Origin: RHKX01 sp963826475
GTDB lineage: Bacteria; Actinomycetota; Thermoleophilia; Solirubrobacterales; 70-9
Direction: 5' to 3'
Assembly (NCBI GenBank): GCA_963826475.1
Contig: CAWGXC010000002.1
Span: forward strand, 62,001-126,000
DNA: 64,000 bases
In this document: positions 24,301 through 32,414 of the stretch, in pieces
Position numbering within the stretch: the first letter of the stretch is position 1
Layout of the letters: every line of letters starts with the position of its first letter
Translations under genes and position numbers: made by a program
Notes under the pieces: model-generated
Database searches by the model: none
What the model saw: the letters and a program-made list of their open reading frames with translations, nothing else
Told to the model about the DNA's origin: nothing

Positions 24301-25897
24301 GGAGCGCTGGATCGCGGCCGAGGACGGCGCCCTCTATCGCGACGCGCTCGGGGTGCCGGTGCCGTCGGGCCTGCCGGACGCGTTCCTCGAGAAGGTCGAG
24401 GAGCCGATGGCGGTGCTGATGCGCCGCTACGCGCGGACCCACGTGCCGTTTCCGAGCGCGCAGGCGCAGAACCGCTTCGGGATCGACCCGACGCCGGCGC
24501 TCAAGGGCCTCGAGGCCAAGGGCGAGTTGGTCCGCGGTGAGCTCTTGCCGGGCGGTTCCGAGCGCGAGTGGTGCGATCCGGACGTCCTGCGCCGGCTCCG
24601 CCGCGCGAGCCTCGCCGTCCTGCGCAAGGAGGTCGAAGCCGCCGACACCAGCGAGCTGGCCCGCTTCCTCGTCTCCTGGCAGAACGTCGACGCCTACCGC
24701 CCGGCCGGCGCCGGCCCGGACCGCCTGCGCGAGGCGCTCGTCCCCCTGCAGGGGGTCGCGCTGACACCCGAGGTCTGGGAGCGCGATGTGCTTCCCCGTC
24801 GACTCGGCGCCTACTCGCCCGCCTGGCTCGATCAGCTCTCGACGGGCGGGGAGATCGTCTGGATCGGCGCCGGGCCGGTGGGCCGGACGGGCCGCGTGGC
24901 TTTCTACTTCCGCGAGGACGTCAGGGTCGCGGGACCGCCGCCGGCCAACGCCAAGCTCGACCGCCCCGACGGCGAGATCCACGATGCGATCCGCGAGCAG
25001 CTCAGCCAGCGCCCCTGCTTCTGGGTCGACCTCGTCGCCGACCTGAAGTGGGGGAGGGAGGAGCTGCATTCCGCGCTCTGGGACCTGGCCTGGGCGGGCG
25101 AGGTGACCAACGACGCCGTCGCGCCCCTGCGCTCGCCGCGGCTGAAGGCCTCCGAAACCAGCGCCGCCCGCCGCGGCCGCCGCTTCTCCGCCCGCCGCAA
25201 CGCGACCGGGCAGGCGATCGCGGGCCGTTGGTCGCTGACCGAGTCGCTCTTCAAGGACTCGCCGAAGAGCGGCCCGAAGATGCGCGCGCAGGCCGAGCTG
25301 ATGCTCGAGCGCTACGGCATCGTCACCCGCGAGACCGTCCTCGCCGAAGGCGTCCCCGGCGGGTTCTCGTCGCTCTACGGTGAGCTCTCCAACCTCGAGA
25401 TCCTCGGCACGGCCCGGCGGGGCTACTTCGTCGAGGGGCTGGGGGGCGCTCAGTTCGCCCTCGCCGGCGCGGTCGAGCGGCTGCGCTCGCTCCCGCGCGT
25501 CGACGAGGACTACGTGGTCCTTGCGGTCACCGATCCGGCCCAGCCTTACGGGGCGAGCCTGAAGTGGCCCCAGCCGCTCGGCCGCGAGGGCGAGGAGGAC
25601 GGCCGTGGCGGCCGGCGTCCGAGCCGTGTCGCCGGCGCCTTCGTCCTGCTTCGCAACGGAGAGCCGATCTTTTACATAGAACGCGGCGGCAAGGGCCTCC
25701 TGCGACTGGCGCGGATCGCGGAGGAGCAGCAGACGCTCGCGCTGGCGGCGATCATCGAGGCGGTCAAGGCTCGCCGTCTGCCCCGACTCGCGGTCGAGCG
25801 AATCGATGGCGATGCGGCGATCGGCCACGAGCTCGAGAACGCACTCGTGACGGCCGGCTTCGAGCGCCAGCCCCGTCGCCTGGTCGCATCGCCCTAG
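21305..25897 (+). CDS. lhr: Lhr-family ATP-dependent helicase
   Basis: 1530 residues, the full-length Lhr size. Helicase motifs are intact: Walker A CAPTGSGKT (Lys59), VDEIHAVAPTKRGAH (DEIH), GLSATQRPLERIA, and motif VI QRIGRAGHDLG. A winged-helix/beta-barrel Lhr core and the long C-terminal domain follow. Between the RecA domains is a Pro/Glu-rich insert (about 340-360, PEPEPEQEPGVPGPPQ). Lhr is a 3'-5' DNA translocase and RNA:DNA helicase linked to DNA repair in mycobacteria. The TTG start is chosen because the next in-frame ATGs would remove the conserved N-terminus. Confidence 0.93.
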   Translation: MATATKQTQSIDPLAAFSQATRAWFERSFAGPTPAQVAGWPAIATGANTLICAPTGSGKTLAAFLWGIDKLARRPELLGSGVKLVYVSPLKALSYDVERNLRAPLAGVGAEVAVGLRTGDTPQRERQAMLRKPPDILITTPESLYLMMTSRARDILTDVDALIVDEIHAVAPTKRGAHMALTLERLERHVRVEANEGEGREQPLQRIGLSATQRPLERIAQFLVGPNRECEIVNAGIRKEMDLQIVVPVSDMADLGGVTTGAAATSELGGVELPGPQVPGDSPNRNSIWPAIYPELLKLVGEHTSTIIFVNNRRGSERLAKRLNEMNAENLYEAELAEAGESPEPEPEQEPGVPGPPQARPPVPIDRYPEIARAHHGSLAREERQIVEELLKSGQLPCLVATSSLELGIDMGAVDLVIQVESPKSVARGIQRIGRAGHDLGAVSKGRIFPKFRSDLLECAVVAKRMRSGEIEETVIPRNPLDVLAQQIVAMVADEEWSVDEIEQLVTSAEPYTELSREQLENVLDMLDGRYPSERFAELRPRLVWDRTGGTVRGRKGARQLAVTNAGTIPDRGLFGVHLPDGRRVGELDEEMVYEARAGQVFLLGASSWRIEEITRDRVIVTPAPGVPGAVPFWRGEGIGRPVELGRAIGEFSREAVNAEPADLARDYDLDDLAAENLVAYLREQQAATRVVPSDQTIVVERFRDEIGDWRLCVLSPFGGRVHAAWALALASRIRDEFELEADAIWSDDGIIVHLPDADEAPSPDIVLLEADEIEDLVVAELSGSALFGSRFREAAGRSLLIPRAYPGKRTPLWQQRLKAQSLLEVAKDFPRFPVTLETYREVLRDVLDLPALSEILRDLKSRRISLVEVETQTASPFASSLLFDYVATYMYEGDTPNAERRAAALALDRDLLRELLGQEELRELIDPAALADVEDSLQHRVDQAKAIDRDQLQQILRRLGDLTTAECEERVADGYSAESMLGKLEAERRIVSVRIAGEERWIAAEDGALYRDALGVPVPSGLPDAFLEKVEEPMAVLMRRYARTHVPFPSAQAQNRFGIDPTPALKGLEAKGELVRGELLPGGSEREWCDPDVLRRLRRASLAVLRKEVEAADTSELARFLVSWQNVDAYRPAGAGPDRLREALVPLQGVALTPEVWERDVLPRRLGAYSPAWLDQLSTGGEIVWIGAGPVGRTGRVAFYFREDVRVAGPPPANAKLDRPDGEIHDAIREQLSQRPCFWVDLVADLKWGREELHSALWDLAWAGEVTNDAVAPLRSPRLKASETSAARRGRRFSARRNATGQAIAGRWSLTESLFKDSPKSGPKMRAQAELMLERYGIVTRETVLAEGVPGGFSSLYGELSNLEILGTARRGYFVEGLGGAQFALAGAVERLRSLPRVDEDYVVLAVTDPAQPYGASLKWPQPLGREGEEDGRGGRRPSRVAGAFVLLRNGEPIFYIERGGKGLLRLARIAEEQQTLALAAIIEAVKARRLPRLAVERIDGDAAIGHELENALVTAGFERQPRRLVASP

Positions 25898-25924
25898 GGT
25901 GTCGTCGCCGGCCACCTGGGTGTC

Positions 25925-26236
25925 TTGCGCCACCGCGAGGCCGGAGCTACCCCCGACGGCTCTAGGATCGCCTTCATCAGCACTCGCGACGACGATGCCG
26001 GCGACCTCTACACGATGAGCGTGGATGGCGGCGACGTCCAGCACCTCGTCTCCGGTCCCGGCCTCGAGGCGAACGCACCCGCGTACTCGCCGGACGGGAG
26101 GAAGATCGCCTACGAGACCCGCCTCAGCAGCAGGGATGCGGTCCGGGTAGCCGTGGTCGACGCGGACGGCGGCACACCGGTGTCGCTCCCGCACAGCGGC
26201 GCGGTCTCCGAGGAGCCGAGCTGGGGAGTGGCCTAG
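25925..26236 (+). pseudogene. TolB-like beta-propeller remnant
   Basis: About 100 codons with two PD40/TolB propeller repeats (DGSRIAFISTRDDDAGDLYT and YSPDGRKIAYETR), far too few for a propeller, which needs six or seven. There is no signal peptide and no good start (only TTG). It begins just after the lhr stop and in the same frame as lhr, and its end overlaps the convergent M23 gene by 4 nt. Best read as the 3' remnant of a lost secreted TolB-like gene. A translated short protein cannot be excluded. Confidence 0.6.
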
Positions 26237-27051
26237 CTGTACTTGTCCCAGTGCCGTAGATATGGCGCTGGGTCCACTGGATCTCCGTGGACATGGATCT
26301 CGAAGTGCAGATGGCATGGGGTGCCCGCGGCGTTACCCGTCTGCCCGATCCTGCCGAGCTCCTGACCCGTGTGGACGCGCTCGCCCTTCCCCACCTCCGC
26401 CGGGTCGACCATGTGGGCGTAGAAGTAGTCCTGGCCGCTCTTCGCTCCATCGATCAGCACGTAGTTGCCGTAGAGGGCCGGGTCGTAGCCCGTCTTCTGG
26501 ACGGTCCCGCCTCGGGCGGCGATCAGCGGCGTTCCGCAGTCGCCGGTGATGTCGAAGCCCTCGTGGATGCGCCCGCCGTTGCGAGGTGCATGGAACTCGC
26601 CGATCGGACCGCGGGTTCCATGTGGGCCGTCGACCGGGAAGACATGGCCGTGCAGATGCAGCGCGCCGGCGCGCTGCATCGCCTTCCCGTTGAGCCCGAT
26701 CCGGAACGCGTAGCGACCATCGGGCATCGCCTTGCCCCGGCGATTGAGCCCATTCCAGATTCGCGTGTGCCCCCGGCCGGGCTGGACGTTCCGCTCCATG
26801 TAGTCGGCGACGACATCACCGCTCTTCGCACGGACGACGACGATCCGCAGGTCCACGGGGTGCCTCGAGGCGAAGCGGTAGTGCAGCCGGATCTTCCGCT
26901 TGCCGAACAGCAACGGGTCTCCCGGCGTGACGCGCGTCTCCCCGAGTCGGAAGCCCGCGCCGTTGGGCTTGGCCTTGGCGGCGTTGCCCTGGGCCGCGAG
27001 CATGACGGCGGCGGCCAGAATCAAGGCTGCGGCGAGGAAAAGGCGTTTCAC
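26233..27051 (-). CDS. Secreted M23 (LytM-like) peptidoglycan endopeptidase
   Basis: 272 residues with an N-terminal signal peptide (LFLAAALILAAAVMLAAQ). The middle part is beta-rich. The C-terminal M23 domain has HEGFDITG (first zinc His and Asp), YFYAHM and HLHFEIHVHG (HxH), so the zinc site is complete. It would cut peptide cross-bridges outside the membrane. The start is GTG 27051, with TAGGCT (27065-27060) ending 8 nt upstream, consistent with a leaderless mRNA. Confidence 0.9.
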   Translation of the reverse strand: MKRLFLAAALILAAAVMLAAQGNAAKAKPNGAGFRLGETRVTPGDPLLFGKRKIRLHYRFASRHPVDLRIVVVRAKSGDVVADYMERNVQPGRGHTRIWNGLNRRGKAMPDGRYAFRIGLNGKAMQRAGALHLHGHVFPVDGPHGTRGPIGEFHAPRNGGRIHEGFDITGDCGTPLIAARGGTVQKTGYDPALYGNYVLIDGAKSGQDYFYAHMVDPAEVGKGERVHTGQELGRIGQTGNAAGTPCHLHFEIHVHGDPVDPAPYLRHWDKYS

Positions 27052-27112
27052 GGCGAGGAAGCCTACGGCCGTGGTGTGAGGAGCCCCACCCTGGGGGTCA
27101 TGGACTCCTCGG

Positions 27113-28207
27113 CTAAGCGCCGGCCGTCTGATCTCGGGCGGAAAGCTCGTTGCCTGTCGGCATGTCCCGGCGCAGCCAGGCGAACGCGACCCCGCCGGCG
27201 ACGAGCGGCAACCAGAAGAGGATCGTCCGGTACGCCAGCACGGCCGCGGTGACGACCGCCGCGGGAGCGCCGTAGACGATCAGGGTGCCGATCAGGCCTC
27301 CGTCGATCCCGCCGATGCCGCCGGGGATCGGCAGCAGCCCCCCGAGCTGGCCGATCAGGTAGCCCATCAGGACGATCGAGATGTCGGGGGTGTACCCGAA
27401 GGCATGGAACGTGGCCAAGAGCACGGCGTTGTCGAACGCCCAGTAGCCGAACGAGCCGAAGATCACCCGCAGGTTGCGTGTGCGGGCGATCTCGATCGAC
27501 TCGGTGGTGCCGGTGATCACGGCGCGGCGCGCGGCCGCGGCCGCGCGCTTGAACCTCGACGCGTCCGCGCCGGGACTCTCTCCGGGACCGAACCTCGGGA
27601 TCGCCAGGATCAGGATGATCGTCGCGATCGACATCAGCGCCGGGACGAGGGTGAGCCCCCATGACTCATGGGTGCCGAAGAGCTCGGCGAACATGAGCAG
27701 TCCGATCACGGCGACCGCGATGAAGTTGACCGAGCTCTTGATCAGGAAGAACGCGACGGAGCGGCGGGCGATCCGGTCGGCGCTCATCCCGCCCTCGTGC
27801 AGCACCCACGCGCCGAGAGCCAGGCCGCCGGCGCCGCTGGCGGGCACGAGGGAACCCATCGCCAACTCCGAGCCGCCGATCTGCCAGCTGCGCTTCCAGC
27901 TCATCCCGCGACAGAAGATCGGGGCGAACATGACAACGTAGGAGGCGAATGACAGGGCCTCGAGGAGGATCCCGAGGAGGATCCACTTCGGGTCGGCGTC
28001 CGAGAGCAGGTTGCGGACGTCGCCGAGTCCGGGGGCGAGCAGCGCGATCAGCACGATGATCGCGATCGCGACGATCACGGGGAACGCGCGGTTGAGCAGG
28101 ACCCGCGGCTCGAAGTCGCGGGCGGAGCCCGCGGGAGTCACCGCCTCCGCGGGACCCGGGGTGACGGGGGTCGGATCATTTCGTGCCTCCCGAACCACGA
28201 CACGCAT
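27113..28207 (-). CDS. UPF0104 / lysylphosphatidylglycerol-synthase-like membrane protein
   Basis: About 364 residues with eight or so transmembrane helices. The family signature LPIPGGIGGIDGG is near the C-terminus, with MGSLVPASGAGGLALGAWVL earlier. These are the flippase-like membrane domains of MprF-type proteins, often standing alone in actinobacteria, where they are thought to move lipids or polyprenyl-linked sugars. The catalytic aminoacyl-transfer domain is absent. ATG 28207 is preferred over TTG 28225. Confidence 0.82.
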   Translation of the reverse strand: MRVVVREARNDPTPVTPGPAEAVTPAGSARDFEPRVLLNRAFPVIVAIAIIVLIALLAPGLGDVRNLLSDADPKWILLGILLEALSFASYVVMFAPIFCRGMSWKRSWQIGGSELAMGSLVPASGAGGLALGAWVLHEGGMSADRIARRSVAFFLIKSSVNFIAVAVIGLLMFAELFGTHESWGLTLVPALMSIATIILILAIPRFGPGESPGADASRFKRAAAAARRAVITGTTESIEIARTRNLRVIFGSFGYWAFDNAVLLATFHAFGYTPDISIVLMGYLIGQLGGLLPIPGGIGGIDGGLIGTLIVYGAPAAVVTAAVLAYRTILFWLPLVAGGVAFAWLRRDMPTGNELSARDQTAGA

Positions 28208-28252
28208 CGTTGCACAGGCAAACAATCCGAACTCGGTTGATTCGCTGTGGGC

Positions 28253-28738
28253 TCAGGAGTCCGGGAGCTCGCTCCAGTCCTCCCAGGAGATGTCCCGGCC
28301 CGGCCAGCGAATCGTTTCGAAAGGCCACTCGGCTTGGAGCCATTCCCTGACCGCCCTCTCGAGCAGGTCCTCGAGGTCGCCCTCCTCCTCGTCGGAGCGA
28401 ACCCACATTGCGATCTCGGCGTCGGCTCCCAGCTTCTCCGGCGGGTCGACGTAGACGCAGCCGAGTAGGCGGGTCTCGTCCGGGGAGATCACGCAGTAGT
28501 TGAAGGAGCGGCGCAGCTGGGCCTCCTTCTGGTGCCAGCCCAGATCCACCAGATCCTCCTCCATCGTCATGTCCGGATCGGGCCAACCCCAGAAGGGGAA
28601 GCGCCTTTGCAGGCTCTCGACGCTGCTCATCACGGCGGCGTAGTCGCGGACCAGGTCGTTGACCGTGATCAGCCGGAGGCGAAAGCGGCTGTGCTCGAAG
28701 CCGGGTGGGATCGGGTGCGAGAGCGCAATCAGCCTCAT
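28253..28738 (-). CDS. GNAT-like N-acetyltransferase
   Basis: 161 residues. The middle beta-strands (FNYCVISPDETRLLGCVYV, then DAEIAMWVRSDEE) match the GNAT fold around the acetyl-CoA site. The N-terminal part (FRLRLITVNDLVRDYAAVM) is the usual acceptor side. Substrate unknown. Its start overlaps the stop of the AI-2E transporter gene by 4 nt, so it is translated from the same mRNA. Confidence 0.68.
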   Translation of the reverse strand: MRLIALSHPIPPGFEHSRFRLRLITVNDLVRDYAAVMSSVESLQRRFPFWGWPDPDMTMEEDLVDLGWHQKEAQLRRSFNYCVISPDETRLLGCVYVDPPEKLGADAEIAMWVRSDEEEGDLEDLLERAVREWLQAEWPFETIRWPGRDISWEDWSELPDS

Positions 28739-29883
28739 GGATGGATGATCCCGCCGCCGCTGAGCCCGGGGGTCGCTTCGACGCCGGGAGCTGCGGGGTC
28801 CGGCAGCTCGAGATCGGCAGCCGTGAGCCTCCCCGCCTCGATCGGCTTCACGCCGCGCTCGTCCTCCATCGGCTTGACCCAGATCTCATCGACCCCGATC
28901 ACGATCAGCGAGAGGATCGGCACCGCGACGAACAGCCCCAGGAAGCCGAACAGCTGACCGACGATGACCACGCCGATCGCGACCACGGCGGGGTGAAGCT
29001 TGACCCGCTGTGCCATCACGAGCGGAATCGTCAGGTTGCTCTCGACCTGCTGCACGAAGACGTAGATCGCCAGGGCGAGGAGCGCCTTGCCGGGCGAGTC
29101 GGTGAGGGCGAAGAGCACCGGAGGGATTCCTCCCGCGATGGCGCCGAAGTACGGGATCAGCACGAGCAGGGCGGAGAGGACCGCGAAGACGATCGCGAAG
29201 TCGAGCCCGATCAGGCTGAGGCCGAGGTAGAGCAGGATCCCGGTCACGGCCATGTCGATCAGGACGCCCTGCATCCACCCGACCCAGGCGTCGCGCAACC
29301 GATCCATCACGCCGCTCGCCCAGAGTCGGCGCTCGGGCGGCAGCAACGAGAGTGCCCCTGCGATCAGCGGCTCTGGGCTGATCGCGATGTAGGCCGCGGT
29401 GAGCAGGATCAGGATCAGCGCCCCGATGATGCCCAGCACGTTGAGCCCGATCGACGCGAGCGGCCCGATCAGCTGCGCCGGGTCGTCGGTATAGCGCTGC
29501 AGGAAGCTCTGCAGGCTGTCGCCGACGTCCCCGGGGGAAGCGCCGATCGCGCCCCCGATCTGCTCCTGCAGCGAGTCGGTGATCGACGGCACCTCGTCGA
29601 CGAAGAGCTGGGTCTCGTCGGCGAAGGGGGGGATGACGAGGATCAGAAGGCCGACGACCACGCCGACACCGACCAGCAGCCCGAGCAGGGCGCCCACCGG
29701 CCTCGGCACGCGGTACGCCTCCAGCCGCGTCGCGAGGGCCGAGAGGGGGATCGCGACCAGGACGGTGATCAGGATCGCGATCAGCAGGCTGATCAGCTGC
29801 TGGAAGAGGACGCTGAGGACGAGCAGGCCGAAGGCGAGCAGGACCGCCTTGATCGTCGGATGGAGGTCGCGCGGCGTCGGCAT
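28735..29883 (-). CDS. AI-2E family transporter (PerM/YdiK-like)
   Basis: 382 residues with about eight membrane helices. Characteristic stretches are FADETQLFVDEVPSITDSLQ between helices, VLSALLVLIPYFGAIAGGIP, VQQVESNLTIPLVMAQRVKL and a final GVIVGQLFGFLGLFVAVP-like pair. The family includes the Na+/H+ antiporter-like and putative autoinducer exporters; substrate here is unknown. The ATG at 29883 removes a long non-homologous N-terminal extension. It is divergent from the ABC exporter operon, with 66 nt between starts. Confidence 0.88.
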   Translation of the reverse strand: MPTPRDLHPTIKAVLLAFGLLVLSVLFQQLISLLIAILITVLVAIPLSALATRLEAYRVPRPVGALLGLLVGVGVVVGLLILVIPPFADETQLFVDEVPSITDSLQEQIGGAIGASPGDVGDSLQSFLQRYTDDPAQLIGPLASIGLNVLGIIGALILILLTAAYIAISPEPLIAGALSLLPPERRLWASGVMDRLRDAWVGWMQGVLIDMAVTGILLYLGLSLIGLDFAIVFAVLSALLVLIPYFGAIAGGIPPVLFALTDSPGKALLALAIYVFVQQVESNLTIPLVMAQRVKLHPAVVAIGVVIVGQLFGFLGLFVAVPILSLIVIGVDEIWVKPMEDERGVKPIEAGRLTAADLELPDPAAPGVEATPGLSGGGIIHP

Positions 29884-29937
29884 GCCTTCACCAATACCCC
29901 ACCGAGGGGCGAGGTTAAGCACGGATTGCGCTCTCCC

Positions 29938-29943
29938 TAATCT
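29938..29943 (+). promoter_or_regulatory. -10 element of the ABC exporter operon
   Basis: TAATCT ends exactly 6 nt before ATG 29950. This is one of the clearest leaderless arrangements in the window. Confidence 0.65.
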
Positions 29944-29949
29944 TGAGGG

Positions 29950-30717
29950 ATGCGAACCACTCCCCCCGCTCTCACGATCTCCGGTCTCTCGAAGACCTAT
30001 GACGATGGGACCGTCGGCCTCGACGGGCTCGACCTGGAGATCCCCGCCGGCGAGTTCTTCGGCCTCCTCGGGCCGAACGGAGCCGGCAAGACGACCCTGA
30101 TCAACGCCGTCTGCAACCTGATCCGGCTCAGCGGCGGGACGATCAGCGTGTTCGGCCACGAGCACTTCTCGATGGAGGCCCGGCGGGTCGTCGGCGTCGC
30201 TGAGCAGGACCCGAACCTCGATCGTTTCCTGACCGTCCGCGAGTCCTTGATCTACCACGGCGGCTACTTCGGGATGACCAACGAGGACTCGGCCCGGCGC
30301 GCTGACGAGATGATCGACGTCTTCGACCTGCGGGCGAAGGCGGACACGCGGACGCCGAAGCTCTCCGGGGGCATGAAGCGCCGGCTGCTGCTCGCCCGCG
30401 CGCTTCTCCACGAGCCGCTACTCGTGATCCTCGACGAGCCGACCGCGGGCGTCGACGTCGAGCTGCGTCACGACCTCTGGCGCTACATCCGCAAGCTGCA
30501 CGAGCAGGGGACGACGATCCTGCTGACCACCCACTACCTGGAGGAGGCGGAGTCCCTCTGTGAGGACATCGCGCTGATCTCGAAGGGGCAGATCATCGCC
30601 CGCGACACCCCCGACGGGCTCAAGCGGCGCTTCGGCGCCGACTCCCTCGAGGAGGTCTACCTGCAGACCGTTTCGACCTCGCTGCCCCCGTCGATTCCCG
30701 CGGGGGCCGACGCATGA
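29950..30717 (+). CDS. ABC-2 exporter ATP-binding protein
   Basis: 255 residues with a complete NBD: GPNGAGKTTLIN (Walker A), LSGGMKRRLLLARALLH (signature), LVILDEPTAGVDVELR (Walker B), and TTHYLEEAESLCED. It lacks the long DrrA tail of the first exporter ATPase, and resembles NodI/CcmA-like ATPases. The permease gene starts within its stop codon (ATGA). Confidence 0.92.
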   Translation: MRTTPPALTISGLSKTYDDGTVGLDGLDLEIPAGEFFGLLGPNGAGKTTLINAVCNLIRLSGGTISVFGHEHFSMEARRVVGVAEQDPNLDRFLTVRESLIYHGGYFGMTNEDSARRADEMIDVFDLRAKADTRTPKLSGGMKRRLLLARALLHEPLLVILDEPTAGVDVELRHDLWRYIRKLHEQGTTILLTTHYLEEAESLCEDIALISKGQIIARDTPDGLKRRFGADSLEEVYLQTVSTSLPPSIPAGADA

Positions 30718-31538
30718 GCGCCCCGACGAAGGTGCCCGCCGCGGCGACGGCCGCGGTCGCCGGGCTGTCGAAGCCCAACCCGGGCCGCTCGCTCCGGGCG
30801 CTTGCGCTGCGCGAGTGCCGGCGGGTCACCCGATTGTGGACGCAGACGATCCTCGCCCCCGTCGTCTCCTCAGCCCTGTTCATCCTCGTCTTCGGGCTCT
30901 CGCTGGGGAGCCGGATCAAGTCGATCGAGGGCTTCGAGTACGACGTCTTCATCGTCCCGGGCCTGATCGCGATGGCGATGGCGCAGGCCGCCTTCTCCAA
31001 CAACTCCTCGACCCTGCTTCAGGCGCGCAACGACCGCTACATCAACGACGTGCTCGCCTCCCCGATGCATCCGTGGCAGATGAACCTCGGCTACGCGGTG
31101 GGCGGCTTCTTCCGGGCGATCGCGATCGGCGCGGCGCTGGTCGCCGTGGCGCTGCCGCTGACCGGCGTCCCCGTCCATCATCCGCTTCATCTTCTCGTCG
31201 CCATCCTGTTGCTGGTGACGCTGTTCGGCGCGCTCGGCACCGTCGTCGGAATCTACGCGCAGACCTTCGACCACCACAGCTTCATCAACAACATCCTGAT
31301 CCTGCCCCTGACGTTCCTCGGCGGCGTCTTCTACTCGATCAGCATCCTGCCCTCCCCCTGGCAGGAGATCTCCCACGCCAACCCGCTCTTCTACATGGTC
31401 AACGCGATCCGTTACGGGTTCCTCGGCACGAGCGACGTCAGCGTCGCGCTCTCGTTCGGCGTGACGGCCGTGATCGCGGCGGCGATGCTCGCCTGGTCGC
31501 AGTGGCTCTTCTCGAGCGGCCACAAGCTGAAGCCGTAG
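30714..31538 (+). CDS. ABC-2 exporter permease (NodJ/DrrB-like)
   Basis: 274 residues with six helices. LALRECRRVTRLWTQTILAP precedes helix 1, VPGLIAMAMAQAAF follows, then NDVLASPMHPWQMNLGY and LPLTFLGGVFYSISILPSPW, a classic ABC-2 pattern. It forms a two-gene exporter with the preceding ATPase. Its stop codon is immediately followed by the ATG of the glycosylase gene with no gap, so the three are probably one transcript. Confidence 0.9.
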   Translation: MSAPTKVPAAATAAVAGLSKPNPGRSLRALALRECRRVTRLWTQTILAPVVSSALFILVFGLSLGSRIKSIEGFEYDVFIVPGLIAMAMAQAAFSNNSSTLLQARNDRYINDVLASPMHPWQMNLGYAVGGFFRAIAIGAALVAVALPLTGVPVHHPLHLLVAILLLVTLFGALGTVVGIYAQTFDHHSFINNILILPLTFLGGVFYSISILPSPWQEISHANPLFYMVNAIRYGFLGTSDVSVALSFGVTAVIAAAMLAWSQWLFSSGHKLKP

Positions 31539-32300
31539 ATGCCGGAAGGCGACACGATCCACCGCGCGGCGCGCAAGATCCACGTCGCCCTCGTCGGCAA
31601 GCCGATGCAGCGCGCCGAGGCCCCGAGCCCACGCTCACCGATCCACAACCGCGGCTCCGAGCTGGCCGGCAGCGTGCTCGAACGCGCCGAGGCACGCGGC
31701 AAGCACCTCCTCCTGCACTTCTCGAACGACCGCGTGATCCACAGCCACCTGGGGATGAACGGCCGCTGGTTCGTCCGCGCGGACGGCCGGCTGCCCTACG
31801 GGAAACCGTGGCTCGTGCTCGCCTCCGGCCACGGCGTAGCGAGCCAGAACGGCGGCAAGATCCTGCGCCTGGTCTCGGCCTCTCGCGCCCGCAATGACCC
31901 GGCGCTGCTGCAGCTCGGGCCCGATCCGCTCCGCCCGGAGTTCGACTCCGAGGCGGCGACGGCGCGACTGCTCGCCTATGAGCCCTCGGCCGCGGTCGGC
32001 GAGGCGCTCAACGACCAGTCGCTGATCGCCGGGATCGGCAACGTGATCCGGATCGAGGCCTGCTTCCTGCCGAGGATCAGCCCCTGGCGCAAGGTTGGGG
32101 ACCTGACGGAGGAGGAGGCTCGCGCGATCGTCAACGCGGCGAGCTGGGTGATGGAGACCTCGATGGCCCGAGGGAGCCGCCCCAAGCAGATCTACGGCCG
32201 CGCGCGACGTCCGTGCCCCCGCTGCGGTGGCCGGATCCTGACTCATGGCCAAGGGGACGACAACCGGGTCACCTTCTGGTGCGAGTCCTGCCAGCGGTAG
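31539..32300 (+). CDS. Nei/Fpg-family DNA glycosylase
   Basis: 253 residues. The catalytic N-terminus PEGDTIHRAARKI (Pro2, Glu3) is of the endonuclease VIII (Nei) subtype rather than MutM. The helix-two-turn-helix region reads LNDQSLIAGIGNVIRIE. The zinc finger CPRCGG...FWCESC closes the protein. It removes oxidised bases from DNA and nicks the strand. It directly abuts the ABC permease gene, an unusual partner. Confidence 0.9.
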   Translation: MPEGDTIHRAARKIHVALVGKPMQRAEAPSPRSPIHNRGSELAGSVLERAEARGKHLLLHFSNDRVIHSHLGMNGRWFVRADGRLPYGKPWLVLASGHGVASQNGGKILRLVSASRARNDPALLQLGPDPLRPEFDSEAATARLLAYEPSAAVGEALNDQSLIAGIGNVIRIEACFLPRISPWRKVGDLTEEEARAIVNAASWVMETSMARGSRPKQIYGRARRPCPRCGGRILTHGQGDDNRVTFWCESCQR

Positions 32301-32401
32301 GTGTCCCACCGCCTCACGCCGGGGCTGGGCCGTCCCCCGTTCGCCAGCGTCGACGGCTCGGGCACAGCCTGGCGTAGCTCCCGAGGGTGCGCCAGGCGCG
32401 A

Positions 32402-32407
32402 TAATCC
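32402..32407 (+). promoter_or_regulatory. -10 element of the Crp/Fnr-type gene
   Basis: TAATCC ends 7 nt before ATG 32415. It supports this start over the in-frame GTG at 32301, which directly abuts the glycosylase stop. Confidence 0.5.
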
Positions 32408-32414
32408 CCTCGCG

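Noticed and set aside
23852..26317. 821-codon minus-strand open frame opposite lhr
   Set aside because: Antisense of lhr, Arg/Ala/Leu-rich, no recognisable motif, and it crosses into the M23 gene region.
28705..29940. Plus-strand open frame opposite the AI-2E transporter
   Set aside because: Gln/Asp/Arg-rich sequence typical of the antisense of a hydrophobic membrane gene.
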